Shown here piece after piece: positions 33,722 through 50,543 of a stretch of DNA of 64,000 nucleotides; position 1 is the stretch's first letter, and each line of letters opens with the position of its first letter. This DNA is from Puccinia triticina (Eukaryota; Basidiomycota; Pucciniomycetes; Pucciniales; Pucciniaceae), in contig NC_070563.1 of NCBI RefSeq assembly GCF_026914185.1, positions 7,585,001 to 7,649,000 on the forward strand, read 5' to 3'. The notes beneath the pieces were generated by a model. That model saw only the letters and a program-made list of their open reading frames with translations. It had not been told where the DNA came from and ran no database searches. Made by a program: the position numbers and the translations under genes.

Positions 33722-35188
33722 ATGGTTGCTGTATTTCTTTCCCTCCTGCTCCTGTTAATAATCAGAGCGACATCAATCATTTCCAGTTCGGTGATCTCAG
33801 CTGCCCGCACAATCCGTAAAACAGAAGGGTTTCCATTCATCGAACCTTCTCATGCTCTCACAAAGAGAGCTTATCCCAAGCATCAATTAGAAGTTGAACC
33901 AGGCCTGAATTGGAAGGTTCCAAGCATAAATTTGGAGGTCGAGTCATATCGTGAAGGTGGCCCTCATGGTTTTCGTGACAAGAGACTGGTTAAAAAGATC
34001 CAAAAATACAAGATACGGATCCCTATACGAGATGAAGGACTGAAAGTTGAACAACATCAACATCTTCGGCTTATTCATGACACCTTTGCTATCCTAGAAA
34101 GCAAGGAGCGTTTTGCACCTTCAAACATTGAAATTCTAATTCGAAATCTCAAAGAATTAGGCACCGGGCCACAGCTTTCAGACCTTGTGCCTGAAGGTGT
34201 AAAAGGCGGTGCCTCAAGGTTTGAAATACGTTTATTTGATGTTCTAATAAGATGCTTTGACGAGGAGAAATTGCAGTGGTGGTGCCAACTATATGATTCT
34301 TGGCACTCACTGAATACAAGCTTTTTGGACGAGGTCAGCATAATCCTTCAAATGAAAGATCTCAGAAAAGCCTTGCACGAATTAAGGGTGAAAGCCCAGA
34401 TGGCAAACTCGATTTCAAAAAACCGGCCAAATTCAAAGTCATCGCCCGTTGAATCCCAGACCGGGACGGTTGATCGTGATGATCGGTCATATTTGTACAG
34501 AAAAATTGACTTGATCTCCCCTGGAATCTGGAAATTTTGCCTACCGATGAAAAATAACAAGTTAGATTTAACATTCTTGCGAAGCAACCCGATCGCTCGC
34601 TTGAGTTGGTTTTTGGATGGCTTGGATCCGGCTGAAATGATTGCATACGCCCAAGCGCTTCATAACCCTCGGCTGCTCTCCCTGCCAGAACTGATGAGAA
34701 GACAGCTTGTACTCGAGCAGGCTTACAAGGCCGAACCAAGCCAAAAATTTGCAGAAGCCAGTTGGTTTGTACAACGCATAGGTTGGGATCAATTTCAAAG
34801 AATCATACTGGAATTCGAGAGATTACCACAACACAATCGCAAGCTTAAGGTAGGAGGGCCCTCAAGCCGCGGGACTAGAGACATATTCAGTACAGGAAAA
34901 AATTTGCCACATTGCTTGAGCGATCTATCGGAGAAAAAAAAAACTGATATTTCGAAGAAAGCGTTGAATCTTTCCCAGAAAGGGCTGAATGATCTTTCGA
35001 AGAAAGAGTTGAACGATATTTTGGAGAAGAACAAATTTCCTACGATTAGCCCGGAGGACAACCTCTCGTCGAACATGATGGATTGGCTGAGAAACTTGTG
35101 CGTGCGCCCTTCATATAATCAAACAAACCCAAGGTTACACATCTTGAACGCTTACTTTCTATTTTCCATCTTTGTTATGCTAGCTTGA
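33722..35188 (+). CDS. Secreted 488-aa protein of unknown family
   Basis: A single-exon frame without introns, unusual for this window. The N-terminus MVAVFLSLLLLLIIRATS is a signal peptide. LTKRAYPKHQ at about residues 47-56 offers a dibasic KR site. The central part is folded-looking, with aromatic/helical segments (SRFEIRLFDVLIRCFDEEKL, WWCQLYDSWHSL, RLSWFLDGLDPAEM). A lysine-rich repeat follows near residues 400-440, with the pattern DLSxKK / DISKKALN / DLSKKELN / DILEKN. The last about 15 residues (LNAYFLFSIFVMLA) are hydrophobic, which may be a GPI-attachment signal or a C-terminal anchor. I recognise no domain. Its position beside the secreted NADase, in a TE-rich region, makes it a candidate lineage-specific effector or surface protein. 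Confidence 0.7.
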   Translation: MVAVFLSLLLLLIIRATSIISSSVISAARTIRKTEGFPFIEPSHALTKRAYPKHQLEVEPGLNWKVPSINLEVESYREGGPHGFRDKRLVKKIQKYKIRIPIRDEGLKVEQHQHLRLIHDTFAILESKERFAPSNIEILIRNLKELGTGPQLSDLVPEGVKGGASRFEIRLFDVLIRCFDEEKLQWWCQLYDSWHSLNTSFLDEVSIILQMKDLRKALHELRVKAQMANSISKNRPNSKSSPVESQTGTVDRDDRSYLYRKIDLISPGIWKFCLPMKNNKLDLTFLRSNPIARLSWFLDGLDPAEMIAYAQALHNPRLLSLPELMRRQLVLEQAYKAEPSQKFAEASWFVQRIGWDQFQRIILEFERLPQHNRKLKVGGPSSRGTRDIFSTGKNLPHCLSDLSEKKKTDISKKALNLSQKGLNDLSKKELNDILEKNKFPTISPEDNLSSNMMDWLRNLCVRPSYNQTNPRLHILNAYFLFSIFVMLA

Positions 35189-35345
35189 GCTGGTTAAACG
35201 ACTCCAAAGTTGGAGTGAGCCGGTTTCCAGATTGGGAAATGTCTTCATGAGCAAGCTGTTATTTTGCCGCCAGTGTTCAAAATTCTAGTCACTTTCAAGT
35301 TTTATTATACCATGTGTTTAATTTTCATGGATTTTCTTCAATAAC

Positions 35346-35493
35346 TGGAGGACTTCCTGTAAATCTGGGAACTCAGATTTTTCCAGATTTTGCGGGGAAA
35401 TCTGGGCTTGATTGTCCCAAATCCCAGATCTGCCTAGATTTACCTGCAAAATCTGGGAAAATCTGGGTTTCCAGATTGGCCGGAAGTCCTCCA
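35346..35493. mobile_element. MITE, TGGAGGACTTCC family, copy 2
   Basis: Left TGGAGGACTTCCTGTAAATC and right CCGGAAGTCCTCCA. The body is composed of TCTGGGAA / AGATTT inverted motifs. 148 bp. Confidence 0.65.
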
Positions 35494-35507
35494 CTAACAG
35501 TCTAATA

Positions 35508-35698
35508 GGGGGGTTCATGTTGCAAAAAAAGCAATGCTGATTTTGTCTGCTCATGCACCTGTGAGTAAGGTTTATGCATGGCAGATTGCTTCCAAAGGGG
35601 AGCTGCCCAGCCAAACCTTTTTGCTTTCTCAGGATTTTCAAAAGCTGCATCTGCTGGTTTTGGTTGCTGATTTTTGAAATCAGCCTTATGTGAACCCC
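35508..35698. mobile_element. MITE, GGGGGGTTCA family, second copy
   Basis: Left GGGGGGTTCATGTTGCAAAA and right CAGCCTTATGTGAACCCC. Nearly identical, in opposite orientation, to 30737-30928. Confidence 0.75.
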
Positions 35699-35893
35699 TT
35701 TGCAGAATGCTTGGATCATTCTCCAAAATTTCTGGTTTTGTTGACCGGGAGCAACTACATACTTCTTTTTATCTTTTCCGCATGGTGCACCTGACAGATG
35801 TCAGATGAGGCACAAGGCCAAATCCACCCCCGGAGTCAACATCCTCCGGTAGATTGTCTTGGAGTTGGGTTAGAGACAAACCGAGTTGGCGCT

Positions 35894-36166
35894 TTACATC
35901 ACCACCAACCCCGCCATGTTCCCCAACAAACATTCCATGATCATGTTCTTGTCTGCTGTCCCGCCTCCGCTCAACACCACCATCCCATTGAGTTGGCGGA
36001 TCTGGTCCTCCATTGTGGCAATTCTGGCCATTCCACATCTTTTTCCCTTCTTGGTTGGACACTTGCAAGAGATGTGGCCCTGGGCTCCACAGCGGAAGCA
36101 GAGGCGCTCCCACACATATGCACAGTAGCACACCCCATTCCTTGTTTTCAGGGATTCTATGTGCAC
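35894..36166 (-). pseudogene. Retroelement gag remnant with CCHC zinc knuckle
   Basis: The minus-strand frame contains CFRCGAQGHISCKCPTK, a C-x2-C-x4-H-x4-C zinc knuckle as found in LTR-retrotransposon Gag. It is followed by MARIATMEDQIRQLNGMVV. Upstream the frame is interrupted. A direct repeat (GCACAGTAGCACACCCCATTCC at about 36120 and 36246) flanks a duplicated portion. No protease, reverse transcriptase or integrase is nearby, so it is a fragment. Confidence 0.55.
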
Positions 36167-36691
36167 TGTAAAACTTTGGGACCCTTTGGGGCACTGTGGC
36201 TAAGATTTTGGTGGTGCTCCTTAGTAGGACACCTGCCAAAATGGTAGCACAGTAGCACACCCCATTCCTGGGGTGAGATAATGCCATGCAGTTCACCATG
36301 TGCGCTTGAGAGGGGTTTCTGCCCTCTGTAAAATTTTGGTGGGCCTTGGGCGCCGCAGTAGGAGTGGCTGTTTTGCAAAAAATGAATTTCCGACTCCCAA
36401 ACAGTATTTTATAAATTTGACTTCCAACTCCCAAAATGCGCCCGGGTCCTTTAATTATCATTGAAGTGATTTTTTTATCCTGCATGCATCAATTGTGTCT
36501 TGCCAAAAAGTTTGAAAGTCCATCCTGACACCAAAGGAAAAGCTCAAGATCCAGCAAAACCCAAAAGATTATGCGTCATGCAAATTATTCCGATCCGATT
36601 AGTCTCTCCTCCAGATTTGGACCTGTCGCTGCAAGCTTTTCAGATTAATTCACATCAACTATGCATAGAAAAAGGGGAAAATCTATAAGTA

Positions 36692-39600
36692 TCAGTGTTT
36701 TTGAAACAAAATGTAACCATCACTCATAGAGGAAACCAAACGAACCCAATGCAAGAATTTCTTGACCTTGCCAACTGGCTCAACTTCCTTCTCTTTCTCC
36801 ATGGAGTCCATGAGGTCTAGTTCACGCCTGCCTGGGTCAAAGTCCATTTGATCAAGTCTGACAAATGCTGTTTTGTGAAATGTCTTCCATCCGAGAAAAA
36901 ACACGACAAATATCGGAAGGGAGATGTACGCTGATACGAATTTGGATATCGACCTACGAATGAGAAGTGAAAGATGACGATGTTTTGTATCAGAGAGAAT
37001 GCTGCTGAGAAAGAGTAAAACTTGACTAAGGTGTGATCCGCTTACCACTTGCCGCTCAAGAAGACCCCGAAACCGTTGAAGATAATAATCAAAGTACACA
37101 TGACAATTCCGAAATAGGATAACCATGGCTGATAAGGTGCCTGGTAGGCAAGGGTATTGCGATCAACTCCCCTGTATTTTAATCCGTGATAAAATCGGAT
37201 ATAAGCCTATGCAAGTGAAATGTCATAAGGTTAGTATGCCTCATAGGTGACTGAGGCAAACACGCAAACACACAAGCAGGATTGACCACCAGGTCACCAT
37301 CCCGGAGATGGATGCTATATTCGAAAACCATCCAAAAACTGTTCCTCCAGAATTAGCAACATTCATGTAGGCCAATAGTCCGAATGCCGCCGTGAGTGCT
37401 ATGCCAGCAACCGGAATGCCATGGCTTGTGCAGTGCGAAAATATTTTTGGAGCCATACGATCAGAAGATAAGCCAAACAAAATTCTGGAGCCAGCATCTG
37501 CGGACAAGAATTCAAGAAGCATGTTAGGATATGAGAACAGAAATTCTTCCCGATTCAGAAAATAAACCATTGGTGCCATTCTGAAGCCTCTCTTAAGCCT
37601 CAAGGAACACATTGATGGTGGTAAAGCTTACATAGATCTGAATTTGACGCTGAAAATACTGATGTGAGAATGACCACGTTCACAATGTCTGGTAATGTCG
37701 AGATACCTGCTGATTTGATTGCAATGACAAATGGCGATGAAGTAGCATCGCCACTACCACCCAGTAGGTCTGGGGAATTATAGGGCACTAACAATCCAAC
37801 GACTGTCATGCCACCAATGTAAAATATCAAGATACGATAAAAAACTTTGTTGATGGCCTTGGGGACATTCCTTCGCGGGTTTTCGGCTTCCCCGGCCGCC
37901 AGAGCTACGATCTCGGTACCTTGAGTGGGTTTGTTTAATTAGCTAGTGCAAATAAAAATGTATCTCTTTCTTTGGGACAATCTCGCATACCTTGATATGA
38001 AAAAGCGGCTTGAACCAAGACAGACCAAAAGGCTAGAAATCTACCAGTGGACCCAGGGATCTCATTCAATTGGTTGAATGGACCTGGTGAAAGCCAGTAT
38101 CTTTCATTGATTTAAAAGGAGAGGTATCAGTTGGCCTGAGCTTTGTGTTTTAGCTTAGAGAATCCTTTAATGTAATATACCTAAACCCAATTCGATCATG
38201 ATTTGGACCGCCGCCTAATTAAGGAGATGTACAAGAGGCTTAGGAAAAAGGTTGACTTGACGCTTGATATGGACTCTTGAGACTTACCCAAATCAAGAAT
38301 GATGCCGAGGAGAATCAATCCTACTATGGCTATAACTTTGACAGCAGCTGTTTTAAACACACACAAATCAGTATAAAACCCCCGAGCTGGTAGAGATACA
38401 TCAGAAATTACCCACAGCAAAACAATTCTGCCTTCCCAGAGGATGCAAAAACCGTGTCAAGATCGCGATTGTGACGAAGCGTAAAATGTTTTTTCGACTT
38501 CATATTTGGAAGAAGGTAACTCACTTCACCATACCATTTGACGCCAAACAAGTTGACAGTCGTCGTCGCAACTAGGAACTAAAGAGGTTAGGTCGCCCGA
38601 AATTAAAAACAAATCGGAGTTGAGAAGCTTTCAAAATCAAATCAAGGTTTGGGTAAATTTATCAATAAGAAAATCACAATCGTAATCCACACGGCAACAT
38701 TAACGTCTTTAGTCCAATACTTAATCTGGAAATTGAATACAAAAATACATGTTTACAATTATATGACGAGTTCATGAGTTCAAGGTATGGGGCCTCGAGT
38801 TGCGTACCACGATTCCCGCCGCAGTAATCTCGGTTGGTAGAGTGACCGCGAATGAGTACCTAGAATCAACGTGAATTAGGCCGTTGAAAAAGGCCTTATG
38901 TTGAGAACCCTAGTTAGATGCTTACCAATAGTTCCAGCCAACTGTTTTGTCCAAATAAAGCCACATTTGTGCAGAGGGTAAGAGTTTATCATAAAAATTC
39001 CGCGGTACTTTGTGTGCGACATAGCAGAGTAGAAAAAGATTGAAGAGAAAACAAAAAACTTACTTGCAAAGCCCAAAGCTGGGTCGACAAAGCGAGTGGT
39101 GTAGTGTATGAAAGCACCGGTAACCTGTGTTTTGCAAGAAAGGGCACCAAGATAAGCATAACTCGACATAGTAGATAGTTGGAAAGTTGAATTCGGGGAA
39201 CCGGAACGGTACATAGAGCATGCACGGAAACACTCACTGGGAACATTGTAACCATTTCACCCTGAATTCCAATTGCGTGTAAGAAGAAATTGAATAGGTG
39301 AATCAGCGCCCAAGCATTTGATAGACTCCAGCCATGTAGCAAAACCGGACAGACCAACGCCACCATCATACTATAGACAGTCGACCCTGGTGAGCAATAA
39401 TGAGTGTCAGAATTGAGTCAAAAGCAGGGATGTATTAAAAGCACCAACTTGACTAACCCATGATGGCGTACCCGAGAAGAAGGGCGACGGGGCCACCTTT
39501 ATGCAACGCTTCTCCCGACCCAACAAACAAACCAGTTCCAATCGTACCTTTGGCAGGTGAATTAGGCAGTTTTTTTTTTCTCAGCTGGGTCTTAGGGAAT

Positions 39601-39783
39601 ATAACAATAAGTCACGGTGGTCATGAACTAACCGCCAATAGCTATCATGGAAACATGACGCGCTTTGAGACGCCGGTGCATCTGGCCACCCGGTTCATTG
39701 CTAGAAAGATCGAAGTTGGGTTCCAAAGATGTGTTCGACTTTTCCAGATCAGAATCACGCTTCTTGTCGGGTGGCGAGTTCAT
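36692..39783 (-). CDS. Amino-acid permease (YAT/AAP family), 17 exons
   Basis: Intact copy. Exons from the 5' end: 39633-39783, 39458-39547, 39355-39386, 39238-39261, 39064-39124, 38926-38941, 38808-38859, 38678-38725, 38525-38578, 38416-38431, 38288-38347, 38181-38214, 37991-38100, 37632-37919, 37274-37497, 37046-37206 and 36692-36953. These give 560 aa with every junction in frame. Two exons are only 16 nt. Family marks in order: LKARHVSMIAIGGTIGTGLF, YAIMGSTVYSMMVALGEM, GAFIHYTTRFVDPALGFAIG, WNYWYS, VKVIAIVGLILLGIILDLG, GEAENPRRNVPKAI, SASNSDLYAGSRILFGLSSD, APYQPWLSYFG and WKTFHKTAF. It should import amino acids at the plasma membrane by proton symport. Rusts are known to express such permeases strongly in haustoria, so a feeding role is plausible but inferred. 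A decayed inverted copy lies at 19284-24500. Confidence 0.9.
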
Positions 39784-41099
39784 AGTGTGCTATTGCGGAT
39801 GTCGAATACGGGGTATCGGCTTATACGAAATGAGCGGGGTAGGCAACGGCGTCAGTTTCTGCAAGTACAAGTGCCCAAACAATTGTAAACAACTCAATAT
39901 CAGTGAGACCTACCCCAAGTTCCGGCTGTCCCAAAAGGAGTATCTCAAGTCCGGGCTGTGCACCTCAAGTGAAGAAGGCCTGGCCGCTTAATCTGTCGCT
40001 GGTCGTTCCGAGAAGGCTGGTCCCAATTTGAAGGTCTGCCGAAGGCAAAGAGGGAGAAACCAGACGTTCGGAGTCTTGGCCGGAGTCAGCTGGGGGTCCC
40101 ACCGAGCGTCGCGACTCGCATGTTCTGATGTATTGAGGGCCAGATGACTGTTCGGCCATCATCACCCTCGTGGTTGTGAAACGAAAGCAGCTTGTATGCG
40201 TATGCTTGTTGTCTCCGGGTGCCACGAGATCGGGCGGAGCAAAATATCTAGCTTCCATCAAATGACCGGGTTTCAAAATTGACCCAGGAAGTCTTCCAGG
40301 TCCGAAAACCAGGGAAAAAAATTACCCCACTGACACTTTAACTCGTCCTCGATCATACCCGGACCACCGCCAACTTTTTCTCTTCCGGTCTCACACTCCC
40401 CTCACAGCTCGATGGCCGGCGGTCGGCACCTACCCGGTCATTGAGGGTGGCTCTCGAGTGAGTACATGCGCACACTCAATGACCGGTACAGGCCGACCAT
40501 CTCTTTGCCGGTCATCAAGTGAGTACGCACACAACTTGATGGCCGGCACAGGATATTTTTTATTGGAGCGGTGGTGCATCGGCCACTTGGCAGATCACGG
40601 GGAGGGGGAAATTTTTGAAGATCACTTTCCAAAGGAGTTCAGGATGCAAGACTTGTTTTGGAATCAGGCTTGATCTTGATAGCTCAACTTGCAACTTGCT
40701 CTATTGCCTATTTGACAAAGATTGCAACAGGCAATCCCAATTGGTGGTGATACCAAAAATACACTCAATCGACACACTTAGAAGCATAGAAAACAGGCGA
40801 TGCACTGACATGGGACCTCAGAGAGATGACTGACATGGCAAGGCATAGTGAGTATGTGTTAGGCATGATGCTACCAAGAATTGAAGGCAAAAGAAGGAAC
40901 CAAAATGCTGGATATGATGGGAAAGAAATAAATAAAGTGAAAAGCAAGGAACGTTATACTGATAGAAAGGACCATGATCCAAGGAAGGGAAAAAAGCAAC
41001 AAAACAATCAATATGGATTGCAAAGGTATGTAAGGCCAATCGGTTGAAGAACAAAGGACTGATGCAACGCGGTATCCCTGAATTCAGGAGTTGGGGCAT
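39784..41099. other. Upstream region of the permease and relic repeats
   Basis: 39784-40085 is homologous to the region upstream of the pseudogene copy (about 18965-19283) and includes a probable 5' UTR intron. 40400-40560 contains TGGCCGGCGGTCGGC / CCGGTCATCAAGTGAGTACG segments related to the interior of the PIF/Harbinger-like element at 10887-11652, so it is probably a broken relative. No gene is supported in the rest. Confidence 0.45.
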
Positions 41100-41504
41100 C
41101 TACTTGGTGCTGCCATCCTTCGCGGCAACGTCCCCATTCTTCAGTTCCTCTTCGCCGGTTATATGATCCGCGCCCTTTCCCCAAATGGCGTCACGGTAAT
41201 ACCTTGCAAGGTCAGTCCAGGACCATGGCTCGCCATCAGACGCTGAGGCGGGCGATGAGTGGAGGTCAGAGTGTGGATCTTCAGCCATCATGAACGAATT
41301 TCTTTCGAGCGAATGGCTAAAGTAATCTACGTCCTGGGCGCCGAGCCGTATAGCAGGTCGGGCCGCCGAGGAATCCAGGCTAATTAGGATGACAACCAAC
41401 TGGACAGAGAGAGATCCAGAGGATAATCAGTCAATTTGGGTTGCCTCCTCGAAGCACTTGGGACTATTTGACTCAACTAGACTCGTGAAGAAGATGCAAT
41501 TCAT
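41100..41504 (-). CDS. Small secreted protein (108 aa), signal peptide split by an intron
   Basis: The first exon (41478-41504) encodes only MNCIFFTSL. It ends at a GT donor, and the second exon (41100-41399) starts LVVILISLDSSAARPAIRLG after a TCTGTCCAG acceptor. Joined, they give an excellent signal peptide; either alone does not. The mature part is acidic, has no cysteine, and contains PWSWTDLARYYRDAIWGKG and an EEELKNG tail. A TATA-like box lies at 41742-41748 upstream on the same strand. I recognise no family. Size, secretion and repeat-rich surroundings fit a candidate effector. The tiny first exon would be missed by simple frame searches. Confidence 0.65.
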
Positions 41505-41741
41505 GGCTGGCCGAAAAGACGAAAAAGGCCTGATGGGATTCGCTGAGCACGTTAGAATAGACTATGATCTCTAAAATTCTTTGTATTTAATGTGCTCAGG
41601 AAAGTCGACCAAGGCGTAGGATCTCGATTAGGTAAATCCCCGTTTCAATGCGAAAAGAGCGTGAAAAGAGCGTGAAAAAATGTGGCAAAGGTGTACGTAA
41701 AATGGGATGTTGCAAGCCAATGAGCCGGGCGGATAGGGATT

Positions 41742-41748
41742 ATTTATA
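41742..41748 (-). promoter_or_regulatory. TATA box of the small secreted-protein gene
   Basis: On the minus strand CACTATAAATAATCC sits about 240 bp upstream of the ATG at 41504, consistent with a core promoter and a leader. Confidence 0.45.
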
Positions 41749-41948
41749 GTGTCCAGGAGACATGGGTGGTGCCATGGGTGGTGAGAGGAACCCCAGCTTG
41801 AGCTTGATCCAGCTCGCTCATTCATCCCACCACCAGAAGTATTGCGGGGCGCGAAACATAATTTGAGTGTGACTTCGCCTCCACTGCAGAATGAATCTGA
41901 AGCGTGAGCTTGCTGAGACAAAGAGATCCTTGCAAGGTTGAGAGCCAT

Positions 41949-43172
41949 CCTCGGTCGATCATCCCGTCAGCTTAAGTTTAACGGCTTCAAAGATCTCTCG
42001 CTTATCAATGTCATCACATCCGTCGGCCAAACTCCAGAACAATTTTTCTTATGAATGAATTGTGGATCGCACTGAGGCGACGTGTTCTGCTTGGCTCTTC
42101 GATCCGGCAGCTGATGATCAAGACGAAGTGCATGCCATTACCCAGCGCTCCTCGAACATTGTTTGGTTTTAATTCTCGCTCGAACCCCAGAAACATGAAG
42201 CGAATGTCCCGGTTGACTGTAATCCAGGAAAAGGGCCCGAGGAGGCCAGGGGGGAGAATGATGAGACAGTTATGGCCGGAGGAGATGTCTTGGATAAAGT
42301 TCATGCTACAGTGGATGTGTTGGCTGACCCAACAACTTGAATGGTCCATCCGTTTCAAAGCAGAGGTGTGGCGGCAGGCCGGCAAAACGGTCTTCCACGG
42401 AATCTCGGCTTGACATTTAACCCAAACCTTGGTAGATCAATCCCTCTCCAGCATGATCGATTAGAAAGAAAGAAAGAAAAAAACCTGGCCCAGATTCGAA
42501 AGTCCAGAACTCCACGAGGTGGAAAAGTGGGGCAGTCTGAAGGAATCCCCAGGCCGCGAAATGGCAATCTCACACCCCCAACAAAGGGCCTTCTTCCACC
42601 GAGAAACATAAGTCGAGTGTTGAGCTGACTCATGATCTGCAAACAATGTATACGATGAACCAAAAGATCTTTTTTTACTCTTTGTTACTCGAACTCACAC
42701 TCACTCAACGCCACAAACCAAATAATAAAACAAACCACTACACAAAGGAACGTCTATATAGATAAGAGAGGAAGAGAGAGAGAGGGAGAGAGAGAGAGAG
42801 GAACAGATAAATAGTGATAAATATTGTTTGTATACGTATGTGGGTCGGGGCACCCGTGAGATGCAAGTACTTGGAGAGAGATAGGCCGGCCCCCACTCGA
42901 GAGACGACAGTAATCAACCGTACAACCTTGGGTTCTGCAGAATATGTGATTGAGAAAGAGAGAAAGAGATGTGTACGGGGCGGCTGGGACGGAGCTAGAG
43001 AGAAGAGAATCGAGAAGAAAGAAGAAAGAGACGCGGGGGAGATGTGGGGAAGGGAGGAGCCTAAAATAACAACCAAGACACCGCACTTCAGACACACAAA
43101 GAGAGAGGAGGCAGAGAAAACTGGAGCCAGCAAAAAAGTGTAAGATGAGGAAGGTGGGAGGAGATCAGGGGC
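41949..43172. other. Intergenic region
   Basis: Two overlapping opposing frames near 42014-42413 lack domains or signal peptides. 42768-42802 is a GAGA-type microsatellite, probably in the 3' UTR of the downstream kinase gene. I see no further gene. Confidence 0.4.
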
Positions 43173-49674
<6,502 letters not shown>

Positions 49675-50543
49675 GGAGCGGAAGGAAGGATGCTGTCACT
49701 GGACACACCGACTGTCCAAACTTAACACTCGCCCCAACTTAACTTAACACTAAAATCACCAGCTGCCAAAGATCATTTGCAATTTAATTTCAAAAACTCA
49801 TCAAATCTCGATCACAAACATTATTAATACAACTATCTACATAATACCCCACTTCAAGCCCCTCACAATCACCCTGCTTGCGTGCATCCAACTGTTCCCC
49901 TCCTTAATCCATCTACACACATCCTTCAACGTATTGTTGAATGGATCGCACCATCAAACCGCAAGATGTGGCATTGCTGGGAACGAGGATAAATGTTTTG
50001 GGCAGAAAACGATAAACATGCTCACCAAACATCCTGGGAGCTGCAGTCCTTGTTGCTGTTAATTTTTTTATGGAAAAAAGAAAAAAAAGGGAACAAGGAA
50101 ACACACACATAGATCCAGACCATCCCTCACTCTTTCCTGCCCCCAACTTCCCGAGCATCACATGGGAGGGGAGGGGGAAGCCTTTGGAGGAACAACCAGA
50201 GCCAACATGAAAAAAAAGGAAAGAAACGGACATGAAAACTGGACGATCCACATCGCCGGATTAGACATATGCAGGGGAAATTCATCAGGGCCTCCTTCCT
50301 CATGCGCACCTCTCTCAGAGACTCACTCCGCCCAGAACGCCCATCTGTGGTGATAAACCAACGATCGTCACACACAAACTACCCAACAACAGATGAAGAG
50401 CTGACCCCAGCCTCAGCAGCCCGGAGCTCAAACACGAGCATCCTCCCTGCCGCACCCCCACACCACACCGCAACACAACCCCAATCAGCACTCCTTCTCC
50501 TCTCTTGCTTTACAAAAAAAAAAAAAAAAATCTTCCATCATCA
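49675..50543. other. Intergenic region between POM1-like and RBM25-like genes
   Basis: Promoter of the kinase gene and 3' flank of the splicing-factor gene. Contains an A-run at 50512-50530 and no supported exon. Confidence 0.5.

Noticed and set aside
35769..36485. 238-codon minus-strand frame
   Set aside because: Only the alternative frame with the CCHC zinc knuckle is recognisable. The longer frame runs through the same retroelement debris and a direct repeat.
10143..42000. tRNA or rRNA genes
   Set aside because: I looked for cloverleaf boxes and conserved rRNA stretches and saw none I could support by eye.
42051..42413. Opposing 120-codon frames around 42014-42413
   Set aside because: No signal peptide, domain or flanking splice signals on either strand.
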